Positions 1 through 10,857 of a stretch of DNA of 64,000 nt are shown one piece after another. The notes beneath the pieces are model-generated. The model was not told the DNA's origin and made no database searches. It saw nothing but the letters and a program-made list of their open reading frames with translations. Source of the DNA: Macrostomum hystrix. Taxonomy: Eukaryota; Platyhelminthes; Macrostomidae. A program made the translations under genes and the position numbers. Each line of letters opens with the position of its first letter. Position 1 is the stretch's first letter. The stretch is taken from the NCBI GenBank assembly GCA_950097015.1, contig CATNEN010000038.1, forward strand, positions 19,440,001-19,504,000, written 5' to 3'.

Positions 1-1139
1 TGCGTGGGCGGAAAATTCTGTGCTGCTTTGTGGTTTTAAATTTTCATCTCATTGCTTTAAGTGTAAAAAACAATTTTTTTTCTATTTTCTGCAACCACCC
101 ACACAAGAAGCAATGCTCTGCCTCTGCTATGCTCTGGTATGCTAATCGGCGAGGCGATTTGTGAGAAAAATTGCTTTGCTGTTTATCTCGTACGAAATTT
201 GGGTCGAGGCTGAAAGCTAAAAAAGCCGCTCTTGTAAGGGCGACCTTCAGTCTAAGCCCACGCATTCATTAAGAAAAATGTTTGTAGATGTACATTGCAC
301 AAGATTTATTCTCTGCTATGTAATTAAAGAGCAGAAAAAGAAGAAAATGAATGTCGATTGTCGAATAGGCAGTGTTTTATTCAGGCTCTAGTGCGTTGAA
401 GGCTCTCTTTTTAAAGAACGCCAAGTCCAATTCTAAATCAACACACACATATGGACCACTGGAAGCCTAGCAAATGAGGAGGGGCTTGGTGGTTAAAGTT
501 GCGTAGATTTCTTGTTCAATAAAGCTTGTGGGAATGTGGCGGGTTGGTGGGCAGGCTGCCCAAATGCGAAGTAAGGAGGGTTGGAGGAGATATAGAGTGA
601 GCGGAGGGGGGTAAGAAAAATTTTGGACTGCAGTGTACATTCAGAGATTTTTAGACTGCCTGACTTAATGTACATTGAGAGTGTACACTGCTGAACGAAA
701 GAGGCCTAAACGCGATATCCAAATGAATCCAACTCTCCGCTGCCAGCCTGTGAGACGCTTGCCAAGTTAGCCCCCAGTCCCGGATTTTCCCTTTGCTTCC
801 CTGCCTGCCACCGCGTATTAGATCAGACAGCTTAGATTGGGCCCATGTTACAGTATCAAATCTGAAAACATAGTTCTTTTTCTGAAGTAGAGCAGAAACT
901 TTCGCAGATTTTCTTTGTTCTAAATTTAAAATAGCTTTAGCATTTTTTGAAACACTCAGTCTTCTTTGATTTTGCAAGATCTTGCCAGAAAGAAAGTGAA
1001 CAAAGAAAGATACGATTTGTCTCGTCCTAGTCGTCCCACAAGAGCTGAACAAAAAAGAGATCATAGTCGGCTCGTAAATACTAATCCAAATCAGGCAGCA
1101 CTCCAGAGACAGCCATATCCCTAACGCAATTAACTGGAG
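1..1139. other. intergenic sequence, no supported gene
   Basis: Open frames here are short, lack recognisable domains and show no codon bias. The stretch around 676-705 weakly resembles part of the SINE at 32.7 kb (shared GAGAGTG-ACACTGC core), but the match is too short to call. Nothing else supportable is seen before the TATA element at 1141. Confidence 0.5.
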
Positions 1140-1140
1140 G

Positions 1141-1147
1141 TATAAAA
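1141..1147 (+). promoter_or_regulatory. candidate TATA box of the Bcl-2 family gene
   Basis: TATAAAA lies about 210 bases upstream of the chosen ATG at 1352. A start about 30 bases downstream would give a 5' leader of roughly 180 bases. AT dinucleotide runs at 1199-1222 could mimic such a signal, so this is only a consensus match. Confidence 0.35.
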
Positions 1148-1351
1148 CAGCTATAGAGCGGAAGCAGTAGGAACTAGACTCTTGATCAACATTAGAGATC
1201 TATATATATATAATATATATACAGGAAGGGAAAGATAAGAAATATCGACTGTTCGAGTAACTGCAAACCCTGCGATCAATAATTTCGAATCCAACGAGGA
1301 TTGAGAAAGAATTTTTATACAGAAAAAAACCATAGAAGAAAATCAGTGCCA

Positions 1352-3872
1352 ATGAACGGCGATCAAGTTGCTGTTAGCGACTCGGAGCTAGAAGAAGATG
1401 AGGATACGAAAGTTGCTATGCCGCCAACGCCGGACGATTCGGTCTATTGCAACAAGCAGCTAACAGCCTATTTATTAAAATGCGTTTGCTCGAATCGTCG
1501 CAAAAATCGGATTAGCGACAGCAGCAACAGCAGCAGCGGCAGCAGCAGAAACAATGCCAATAACAATGCTCCGCTTAATAACAATACTAGCAGTAGTTCG
1601 CGATCGCACACGCCTCCAGATGACGAGCAAGAAGCTATGGTGCAGATTCAAGTTCAGGATCATGCTACAAATCAGCAGCAGCTGCAGCTGCAGCAGCAGC
1701 AAGACCTAGCCGACGGTGGCTATCTATCAGCATCGTCCGGATCCGGATTCAACGGATTGTCTGCCACCTCGCCGGCCTACGTCTCGCCATTCGCCATGTC
1801 GCCATTGACTGAAGGCGCGGCGGTTAGATCGGCTTGGACTCAGCCGGCGATCAGTTTGGATGTGATTAAAAGTGAGCGCACTGCTGAGCTGGTGCGGGTT
1901 CTGGCGAGGCTGTGCGATGAATTCGAGGACCGACTGCACGGTAGCTTCGACAGCTTCAGCTCAAGGTTGGTGATTGGGTTTGGGATTGATTGACAGTCAG
2001 TTTAGGATTCGGATTATAAAACTGGGAGATAGGATCTGATAGTTTAAGTTGGGATCTAATCTATTTAAGATATGGGATCAAAGTTTTAAAATTCTGATTG
2101 ATCAAGGGTCTAAGATATTTTGAGTTGATCTGGTCTATTTTGTGATCTCTTTAATTTAAAATGAAGACTTTTAGTTCAGATCTTTGTAGACAGTTTCTAA
2201 AGAAATCAGGATCAATGCTAATTCTCAGATGGGATTTTAATTTTGAACTTTTGTCCGCACATTGCAGATTAGACACAGCGCCAGCAACCATACGCGAGTC
2301 GGTACTGAATGAATTGGAGATTCTATTCTACGACGACAATGTCCACTGGGGCCGCATCATCGCAGTGTTCGTGCTAGCCAAGGAGATCTGCGACAAGTGC
2401 CTAGCTGAGGGCCGGCCTGAGCTCGCCTCCGCTGTGCAGCAGTGGATAGCCGAGTTCATCGATCAGCACCTGTGGCGCTGGGTGCGCCAGAATCAGGGTT
2501 GGGTGAGTAGTCCTTTTGTGATTTTCTAAAAATAGCCAATTGCCTCATGTCAGTGTGCAAAAGTCAATGGTGCGGCTGTGCGTACTTAGCTCGCTATCAA
2601 ATGAAGCGTTCTATCACGTGACATCTCTTAGCCAATAGCGACATTTAAGTTAGTATTAGTGTAAGCCAATGAAAACAGCCAAGCTCCCAAGGTCATCATC
2701 ATGCACGAGCCACGTGCATAGATTGTGGGTGAGTTTCTTAAAATAGCTGAACCTAAACCAAATCATCCACAGCCAATCTAATATTGGAGTCTGAGCAAAT
2801 AGTCGACAAATTGCTGTAGCTATGTGCGTCAAAAAGCAATGAAACAAATAACGAAACATTAGTTAGGCTATGTTAGCTACAGTAAATCCGAACCACATGA
2901 TTCGCGCTTATAGCTCTATGACATTTGAGCCCTACTTGTTTTTCTCTGTACTGGCCAACCATTATGGGATCGAAAATGTATGCGTAAATCGATACAACCA
3001 AGAAAAGCGCAGCAAGATATGAGAGTTAATGTAGGACAGCAATTAGTTGAAAATAAACTGCCAATGGCCACCAAAGACGAAAATGTGATCTATTCTTCTC
3101 TCATTTCTAAGCTAGCTATTCAAATGTTTCAATTAAAAACCGCGTACTTGTAACTTTAGCGATGCGAATTAATTACCGAAATCTTCACACGGCCGGGACG
3201 ATAAACTAAATATAATATATGGCTTAGGACTTAAGAGTTCATTTACAGTCTAGTACAGTCTAGCTAAAATTGCACTTTTTGCTAGTGCGTTTTCATACAA
3301 AGTAAGGTAGGGAAAGACCACGTGGGTACGCACTGCCTACTTCACGATCTAGCTCCGAAATCGAATGGCCTATTTTCGTGAAAGTCATTTCGCGAAAGAA
3401 CGCCATAACTTTCAATGGCGTCTGAATCAGCATCCTTCAGATATTTTGCGATTCTTGTCGAAAACCCTGGTGACAACGCCAACTTTGCTCTGTATTCATT
3501 CATTCTCCACTATCCTCTATATTCCTGCGGTCTCATATTTTTCTCCCCCCAAAAAACTCATGTTGTTTCTCCTGTCTCTCCTATCTACTACTATCTAGCT
3601 CGTTGACTATATATTTTCACAGCAATTTTCTAAAGTTCAAAATCAGTTTGACATAAATGTGAATTTGGTCCCCTTCTAATCTCTCCTTCTCGACCTCGCT
3701 GTTTCAGTACGGCCTAATAAAATTCTACCAGCAAACCGGTGGCGACCTGTCCAACAATGTAGCTAGCAGCTTAGGCTCTGCCAACAGTCTGTGGCAGTCA
3801 GTTGGCCTGCTGTTGACTCTATCAGCTGTCTCTGTGGCCATCGCCCTGACGGCAAGCTATTTTAGAAGATGA
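1352..3872 (+). CDS. Bcl-2 family apoptosis regulator, three exons, tail-anchored
   Basis: Exons 1352-1965, 2268-2502 and 3708-3872 join in frame with GT-AG introns and give 337 residues. Bcl-2 family proteins control mitochondrial outer-membrane permeability. Visible parts: a long acidic then Ser/Asn/Gln-rich N-terminal extension (about 1-170); a BH3-like helix near 180-197 (LARLCDEFEDRL), with Cys188 where the consensus LxxxGD has Gly; BH1 at about 230-239 (VHWGRIIAVF); BH2 near 276-290 (WVRQNQGWYGLIKFY); and a C-terminal hydrophobic anchor about 313-333 ending in SYFRR. Introns fall in the BH3-BH1 linker and inside BH2; the BH2 Trp-Gly intron is a known position in animal Bcl-2 genes. The upstream in-frame TTG at 1301 was rejected in favour of the ATG in CCAATGA context. 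Multi-BH architecture is clear; whether it is pro-survival or Bak/Bok-like pro-death cannot be told from sequence alone. Confidence 0.88.
3331..3476 (+). repeat. diverged dispersed repeat in intron 2 of the Bcl-2 family gene
   Basis: This stretch matches the reverse complement of 10011-10163 in intron 3 of the SH3 gene. Shared blocks include ATTTTCGTGAAAGT and CCCTGGTGACAA near its two ends. The copies differ by many substitutions and small gaps, so they are old members of one interspersed family of unknown class. The rest of intron 2 (2503-3707) shows nothing recognisable. Confidence 0.6.
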
Positions 3873-4084
3873 ATTTTAGAAAAGAATTTTCTAAGCCTCA
3901 TTCATTTATTTGCTTAATTGACTGTCGACTTTTTGTCGCTATTGTCTATTGTACTCTTACCAGTGTATACTGTACATTTTACTATATATGTTGTTTTACT
4001 GTACGCTCGTAAATGCGCATATTGTGTACTTTTATTGAGAGCAATAGATAGATAGAAAATCCATAGATAGAATAGACAAGATTT

Positions 4085-4203
4085 TGAGCCTCAGACACAG
4101 GAGTTCTCAGAAGATTGTGAGTCTCAGAAACTGGAGTTCTCAGAAGATTGTGAGTCTCAGACACTGGAGTTCTCAGAAGATTTTGAGTCTCGGACACACT
4201 GTG
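4085..4203. repeat. 33 bp minisatellite, about 3.5 copies
   Basis: A 33 bp unit containing GGAGTTCTCAGAAGATT repeats just downstream of the Bcl-2 family stop codon, probably within its 3' UTR or flank. It keeps a minus-strand frame open, which is a by-product of the 33 bp period rather than a gene. Confidence 0.8.
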
Positions 4204-6260
4204 TTCTGATAGCCAAAACACAAAGGCCTTAGCGGAAAGCCAAGAGCTGCTTGATGCAGCTAAGGTGACGAATATTGTGTGACTAAATATGGCAAAACTG
4301 TTTAAAACAAGCGGTGATGTAATGAAGCAAGCCTCGACCTGATGTCGAACTTTTTTTCCTGTTTCAACCTGTTGCTTTATAAAACTGGACAGGTAAACGA
4401 ATTGTTGACTAATCAATTTTTGTCAATTTTGTATCTAAGTTTAAGCGTATAATTAGCTTTTCATCAGTTAGTGTTACCATAAGCTATCTTGCTTTTCAGT
4501 GGGCTAAATTAAGTTACATCTGAACAAACCGGAGCGGATATCCTACGCAAATTTGTTCCATTTTTAGGCCATTTATTTTTAACTAAATTTATAATTATGG
4601 AATATGTTTTATTAATCAGACACATCTGTCTTTTATTTTGTTATGAGCCGTTTGTTCACTGCAAAATATTCCCATTTCCATTTATACAAAATCTGTTGTT
4701 CAAAGTAATTCAGCCATTTGCAAATCGTTTTTAATTATACATACTGTCGTTTTATTAGAATCGGTTTATTGTCATTGGTATTTTAAGTTGTGTAAATTTA
4801 ATTAGCTAAAGAATAAGACTATCATTGTTGTCATTCTATATAATTTTTAATTGTACGAAATTTCATATGTAGTTGTCATAATAAATAAATTTTAAACTGT
4901 GCAAGTGTTGAATTTTCGTAAATGTAGTAAGCTCGTATTTACGGTTGTTGTGTTCGCATTGAAATTGATTATTCAGTGGAAATCTACTTCATATCCTTCA
5001 TCTACTTCGTGGATTCTGCTTTTCTTTGTCTATTTTTAGCAAACCATTCAAATACAGGTGTATCAAACCATCAAACCATCGTGTCTGTGCCTACACATGT
5101 GAATGGTTATAAGCGGTATTCTAACTATTCAGGCAAATTGAAATACAATTAGCCTAAATTTACGGTAAAAGTGAAAAGTTATTTTTAGCTTCTTAACTAT
5201 ATACTTCGGGTTTTCAAATACGCTAATAGTGAATCTGAAGAACATTTTTAATGACCGCCTATGTAAGTACAAAAAGTCTAATTAGACTGTCTTCTACGAC
5301 ATGTATATGTTACAAACTTGCATTTCCGCAATGCTTGAATGTTTAAATATTAGATTATTGTGTTATATGCCTATCCATAACAATCAATACAAACATGTTC
5401 CGTACGCGGTTTTTCAACTTCGCAGCCATAATATAACCTAGTCCAAATGTGTCCTTAATCGTTTTAAACAGTTTATTGAAGTAATTATCGCGCTAGCTTG
5501 ACTTTTTACATCCAGACATTCTGTATTGTACATTATGGTGCATTGTGTGTAGTATACACATTTATGTGTGTAGAATAAAATTTCAACTTTATGTTTGATT
5601 ATAGTCAAGGACGACTCGAGCAACGTAATATACGTTACTTTACGTATATACTATATATCTTGTTGCGTAGTCCTGTATTGGTATTTATACAATTCAGATG
5701 TTCTAAAAAATTAAGTTTAACTAGCAACCAAATAAAGTTTTGCAAGGTGCACATGAATAGATTCCGTCACGCCTGCCATTAATTAGCATGACACGAAGCA
5801 AAATGTCACCTGGTTGAGGCAAAAAGTGGCAAATTGTCAAAATTGCTAAAAACGTTACATATAATAAACAAAGTCAACCATGGTGGAATGTTACTGATGT
5901 TTTCCTAGAAATTAACAAAAAGTCTGAATGAAAGAAAATTTCTTTTTGGAACTTCAATGCAAAAAAGTTCAAGTAAGTTTTGTTAAAAACCAAGGCAAAT
6001 GCGTCATCTAAGAGATTTGTTGTAATTTATTAAAAAATAAGGCGGTGCAAACAATTTTAAATGATTTAAATCGTATTTTCTGTTTTGAACAGATTTTAAT
6101 AATTATTGTTAGGCCTACTGCTGTCTTCGATATCCTTCGAAATGGCCATTAGAAATAGGTTTTTATAATTCCTTGTACAAACAACAAACAATGTGCACCA
6201 CATTGACTTGTTAACTTGGTCTTGGACGACCAGTTTTAAAGTGCAAGTCGTGACTCGTAT
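4204..6260. other. AT-rich intergenic DNA
   Basis: No coding-like frame is seen. Overlapping AATAAA signals at 4880-4889 could serve as a distal polyadenylation site for the Bcl-2 family gene, but the AT content makes chance matches likely. Confidence 0.5.
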
Positions 6261-6779
6261 TATAGGTTTTCCGGTCAAGTAGCAGACTAGCCTACTCAAG
6301 TGCCACATAGTCATCTTAAGTGCATGAAAGTCAGTTTATCTGCCAAAATAGCCAAGTCAAGTGCAAACGCCAGTTCAAGTGCAAATTAGCCAATCAGAGC
6401 GCTTCTCTATATACCCCCACTGTTGCGCAATGACGACGACAGAGAAAAGGCCAAACCAAGTGCGACAAAGCCAACTCAACAGCAAATGGCTGCCGCACGA
6501 GCCAGAATACCCGCTGGGGACAAGCAGCGACTGATAGAATCATTTGAGTGAGAATTGCGAGGATTCATTTGAAATACACATAGAAAGTATTAGAAACGAA
6601 TGAGTTGCTTCTTTAATTGACTAGGCCTATGTTGCACTTGACTTGCTCTTTTGGTAACTCTGAATATACAATTTGCAACTTGATTTGGCTTGTTGCCACT
6701 TGACTGGAATATGTCGCACTTGAACTGCGTTATTTGCACTTGAGTAGGCTAGTCTGCTACTTGACCGTAAAAACCTATA
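6261..6779. mobile_element. TA-flanked palindromic MITE
   Basis: The sequence at 6263-6308 (TAGGTTTTCCGGTCAAGTAG onward through CTACTCAAGTGC) is repeated in reverse complement at about 6733-6777. Both arms carry further CAAGTGC subrepeats and the ends are flanked by TA. A length of about 515 bp, terminal inverted repeats, a TA duplication and no coding capacity fit a non-autonomous Tc1/mariner-type or similar element. Superfamily assignment rests only on the TA and is uncertain. Confidence 0.7.
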
Positions 6780-7220
6780 TTTAGTATTGCATTTTCTAAT
6801 TCAAGATAGGCCTAGCTACACAAACTTGTGAGCATCCTGCTCTTCAGTCTCAATTAAAAATACTGCATTCTTATAGTCACAAGACTAGATGGTTAGTTAA
6901 AACTTTTTTAGTCGAATATAAGGATAACAGTTAAAGGCTAGGCTAGTAATTCAATTAAATCAATTCTTATCTAGCTTAGGCTAGGGCCTACTTTAATATT
7001 TTTGTTGTCATAAATCAAAGTGGAATTTAAAGAGAAAATTTATATTTCGTTTGTCGATACTAATAACCCACTATCTAAAGCTACTGAGAAGGCCAGAAGC
7101 TAAGCATTTTGCTTTTTGTACAGTGGACCTGACTTCTACTTCACTTATTCTGCTTATGATATGAGTAACTGCTATACATTGCTATAGCAGAACTCTAGGC
7201 CTAGTTTAAAGCTAAAGTTT
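6780..7220. other. AT-rich spacer between two transposon remnants
   Basis: AT-rich sequence in which no gene, array or inverted repeat is seen. Confidence 0.4.
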
Positions 7221-7228
7221 CTTAGGTT

Positions 7229-7589
7229 GGCAATCCTGAAGATTCCCGCATTGAATCATTCACTGCATTTCTATGACCCGAATAACCTGGATGTTCACAC
7301 AAATATGGTTGAGGGCATGTGGGCCGACTGCAAGCCAAATTCTGAACTTAAAATGACCTTTTAGCACATACCTGCAAGAGTTCATGTGGTGCCGGGCCTT
7401 CCCTGATCATCAGTTTGGCAATATCTTGTACTGGATTATAGACTTTTACTTGTGCCAATAGTACAACTCTGGCAGACTTTGTGTTTTCTGCAATCAGTTC
7501 TTTAACTCAACTGTGCCCCATACTTATCTCCCCCTAAAGTTCAGTAAAAGCTCATGAAATAATTTAATGCGGGAATCTTCAGGTTTGCC
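7229..7589 (+). mobile_element. Merlin/IS1595-like transposon remnant with inverted ends
   Basis: Terminal inverted repeats of about 24 bp (GGCAA-CCTGAAGATTCCCGCATT) occur at 7229 and, reversed, end at 7589. The flanks 7221-7228 and 7590-7597 share TTAGGT, consistent with an 8 bp target-site duplication carrying two later changes. The interior encodes a decayed piece of an ISXO2-like transposase, which points to the Merlin superfamily. At 361 bp the copy is an internally deleted, non-autonomous derivative. Confidence 0.72.
7269..7458 (+). pseudogene. broken ISXO2/Merlin transposase C-terminal fragment
   Basis: Frame one from 7269 reads through the motif HTNMVEGMWADCK, typical of the last catalytic-region block of IS1595/Merlin transposases (HTN-x-x-EG-x-W). 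It hits a stop at 7360-7362. The next frame then continues with YLQEFMWCRAFPDH, the conserved YL-x-EF-x-W block, until a stop near 7456. The frameshift, stop and missing N-terminal two thirds show a dead gene. Identification rests on motif memory, not a search. Confidence 0.7.
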
Positions 7590-7597
7590 GTTAGGTC

Positions 7598-8250
7598 TAA
7601 GAGTTTGACATTTTTACCCTGTTTAGCTAAATTCTCTCATTCAAAATCAAAATTCAATATACATCCAGTGTCCAAAAAGTAATTATTTTGCCTATATGTC
7701 ACTCAATTCCTGCATCTGCATGAAATTGAGTTTAAGATAAATAAAAAATTAGTTTTTTGAAGAAGTGGCTTTTTAGAAAATAAACAAATTCATCTTTCAA
7801 TAAACTGTAAAATCATTTAAACTTTAAATTATTTTGCAATGTTTATAAAGAAATGCAGTTTAAGAAAATCAACTATCAGGAAGTGACCTGGAAATCTGGA
7901 ACTGACATCTTAGATTAACTCATGTCTATCTAAACTATATTTTCTGTTTGTAATTTAATTTATTTTATCTAAAAAATACAAATTAACTGGTTAGCTTATT
8001 ACTGTAATTTAGTACTTTATCTTTTTTCATTGTAGTCCTTAAATTGATTATATTTATATTCACATTGGACAAATGACACAATATTCAGGTTTTAACAAAT
8101 GCTAAATTTGAAAAATTAAAACTACATGTGTACAGGTGCAGTTGTTAGGGATACTACAGATATTCCCATATGAAATGTCAGATTTCAGTACAACAGTGCT
8201 GAAAGAAATTTTTTTAAAGAAGACTGATAAGTAGCCACTGATACAAAACA
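7598..8250. other. AT-rich upstream region of the SH3 gene
   Basis: No coding frame or clear promoter element is seen. It presumably holds the promoter and 5' leader of the SH3 gene. 'Tataatt'-like strings are frequent and not informative in this AT-rich context. Confidence 0.4.
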
Positions 8251-10857
8251 ATGAGTCGCTTACATAAAGCACGCAGCGTGCGTGAGCTGGCCATAGTCCG
8301 CCTAGATGCCCGGCCAATGCACAACAATGAATTTGATTTGTCAGCAGCCTCAGCCAATCAGAGCCGGCCAACTGGCGGTAGCAATACTCTGGCCATGGGC
8401 TTGCAGCAGCCGCAGCATCAGCAGCAAAGCATTCACACTGCGCAGGCTCAGCCGCCAACGAAGCCAATTATACTGCGCTCCGGAGATGGAAGCCTGCACA
8501 ATCGGTTTGCACTTTCTTAAATATTTTTATGGCTGTAATGAGTAGCAAAACAGGGTTCCCATGACGGGAGAGATGGAAGAGATAAGTTAAAGGAGAGATG
8601 AGGCAGAGGAGAGATGAAACAGAGGAGAGATGAAACAGAGGAGAGATGAGACAGGAGAGATGAAACAGAGGAGAGATGAAACAGAGGAGAGATGAAACAG
8701 AGGAGAGATAAAACAGAGGATAGATGAAACAGAGGATAGATGAAACAGAGGAGAGATGAAACAGAGAAGAGATGAGACAGGAGAGATGAAACAGAGGAGA
8801 GATGAAACAGAGGAGAGATGAAACAGAGGAGAGATGAGACAGGAGAGATGAGGCATGAAAGAGTAAGTCAATGTCTGACCTTGGCAGGTACAGCAGCGTG
8901 GATGTTCTACCTGGCAGTTTTTCTATTGCGCAGCAGCAGCAGCCGAAGCAGTCCGGCAAGACGCCGCCACCCAGGCCCAGCCAGCCGCCGAGAGTTGTGC
9001 AGAGCCGGCCGGCTGCTCAGCCGCAGCAGGTGGTGGCTCTCTACGACCTGCTGGAGCCGCCAGAGCCGGGCATCCTACCAATGCGCCGGGGCGATCGCAT
9101 TGAAGTGCTACGGAGAGAGGACAATAATTGGTACTTTGGCAGGCATGCGAATACCGGAGTCACCGGCCTTGTGCCCAGGTAAGATGCGCGCCTGCCCTAG
9201 AAGGTATTAAATGTAACAATTTATTTTTATCATTGCAATCAATCATCAGAGAATACGTTGGCGAAGCTTCCTCAGCGAGCCAGCAGCCTCCGTCGGCTCC
9301 GGTGTCCAATTTTCAGGCCGAAATAGACCGAGCCTGGGAACAGAGCGACAATGAGAATCGCCAATCAGATGGCCAGATTCACTATCGGCAGAAGCCGACA
9401 CAGAGGCCTGAAGTGAAGCAGCGAGCCTCTTTGACAGCCGCTGCGCAGCAGCAATTAGCTGAAGCTGGTGCGGCCGCTGCCGCCGCCGCTGCCGCTGCTA
9501 GCTCATCGTCAACGGTGTCAGCTCCAAAGCCCGCAGCTCAACAGCCCCCGAAGCCCAAGCCGAAGCCGATCGGCGGAGCGCCAACCGCCAGAGCGCTGCA
9601 CGCGTTCGAGTCCACGCATCCGGGCGATCTGAACTTCTCCGCCAATCAGGTTAGCCCGGGATTGGGGTGGGGGACAAATAGTCACGTGACTTCGCAGAAA
9701 AAATGCTTATCGCGTAAAGATATTTTTGCTCATAAATATTTTCAACCAATCGCCATAAAAATCCAGGGCACGGGCTCAATTTTTTGCTCTTTATGGTGAA
9801 ACCACCAGAATAACGAAACGTTGTCATCGTCAAGATATTTAACAATTCTTGTCGCCTGTCGGGGGTGTCTGTCTGATAAAAAAACCACCGATATAGGGAG
9901 AACTTTTCTGCTCACAGAATTTCATCATGTAACCATCTCGGCAATTTTTTGTATTATTGAACCACTTTGGATTCGCCAAAGAGGTTTATACAGGGCAATG
10001 TTAGTTTTACTTGTCACCAGGGTCTTCGACAGGAATCGCTGATTATCTCGACGATGGCTTTGAAAGTTAGTTCATCGTAAGCGGATAGCTTTGATATAAG
10101 TGTTGAACTTTCACGAAAATCGGTCATTAGGTTTGAGAGCTATCATGAAGTACGCAGTGGGTATTTGAAACAATAGCAAGCGGGCCGCATTCTATTCCAG
10201 ATCATCACTCACATTCGCGAGGTGAACGACGAATGGATGGAAGGCCGCCTGGCTAGCACCGACCGTGTCGGCCTCTTCCCATCCAGCTATGTCCAGCTGC
10301 TGCAACAGAAGCCGCCTCCGCCGCCTAAACCGAAACCGAAACCGAAACCTGCTACGAAACCCGCCCAAAGTCCTACTACTCAAAAGCCTACTCAAAGTCC
10401 TAGTAAATTTCTGTACACCGCTGAAGCGACGCACGATTTCCCGGCCCAGCAGGCCGGCGATTTAGCTTTGCGAGCCGGCGACAAAGTTGGAGTGACCGAG
10501 GAGCTGCCGGGCGGCGAGTGGCTTCGCGGTCGCCTGCTGGACCAACCCGAGGAGGGCATTTTTCCAATAACTTTTGTTAAAAAGCTCTCGCCAGAAATTC
10601 AGCAGCCTACTGGCAGTAGCCCAAATAGCCCGGCTAAGCGTCGCCAGTTGGGTTCAGTTTCTACCGGCGCTGGTCGCACTGCCAGGGCTGTGTACGATTT
10701 CGTTGGCCGCGCCGAAGACGAGCTTACTTTCAACGCTGGCGACATTGTGACCGCCGTCAGCGAGGTGAACGCCGAATGGCTAGCTGGCACAGTCAGAGGC
10801 CGCGCCGGCGGACCTGTTCGCGGCATTTTCCCCAAAGCTTTCGTACAGCTGCTCTAA
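8251..10857 (+). CDS. adaptor protein with four SH3 domains (SH3D19-like), four exons
   Basis: Exons 8251-8504, 8888-9178, 9250-9649 and 10201-10857 join in frame and give 533 residues. SH3 domains bind proline-rich motifs and build signalling, endocytic or cytoskeletal complexes. SH3-1 spans about 133-190 (ALYDLLEPPEPG, NNWYFGR), SH3-2 about 300-352 (ARALHAFEST, EWMEGR, GLFPSSYV), SH3-3 about 388-448 (TAEATHDFP, EWLRGR, GIFPITFV) and SH3-4 about 470-533 (ARAVYDFV, EWLAG, GIFPKAFV). The last domain ends exactly at the C-terminus. Linkers are Gln/Ala-rich or carry PPPPPKPKPKP ligand-like stretches that could bind SH3 domains in cis. There is no coiled coil or PX/BAR region. The serial C-terminal SH3 layout resembles SH3D19/EVE1, which has five; CIN85-like adaptors are less likely because they end in a coiled coil. 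SH3-1 and SH3-2 are each split by an intron. The ATG is the first in the open stretch; an upstream coding exon cannot be excluded. Confidence 0.85.
8578..8860. repeat. 16 bp minisatellite in intron 1 of the SH3 gene
   Basis: The unit AGATGAAACAGAGGAG is repeated about 17 times with shortened copies (GATGAGACAGGAG). It fills most of the intron 8505-8887 and ends within about 30 bases of the acceptor. Confidence 0.9.
10011..10163 (-). repeat. diverged dispersed repeat in intron 3 of the SH3 gene
   Basis: Reverse-complement relative of 3331-3476 in the Bcl-2 family gene, sharing CCCTGGTGACAA, GATTTTCGTGAAAGT and the TACTTCA-GAT-AGCTC block. The remainder of this intron (9650-10200) shows no further structure. 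Confidence 0.6.

Noticed and set aside
651-1064. A 137-codon minus-strand gene upstream of the Bcl-2 family gene
   Set aside because: No domain, no codon bias and no splice partners. Such length is attainable by chance here.
1301-1351. Upstream in-frame TTG start for the Bcl-2 family gene
   Set aside because: Animals rarely use TTG, and the ATG at 1352 has good context with a plausible leader.
8251-10857. CIN85/CD2AP assignment for the SH3 protein
   Set aside because: Those proteins have three SH3 domains at the N-terminus and a C-terminal coiled coil. Here the fourth SH3 ends the protein.
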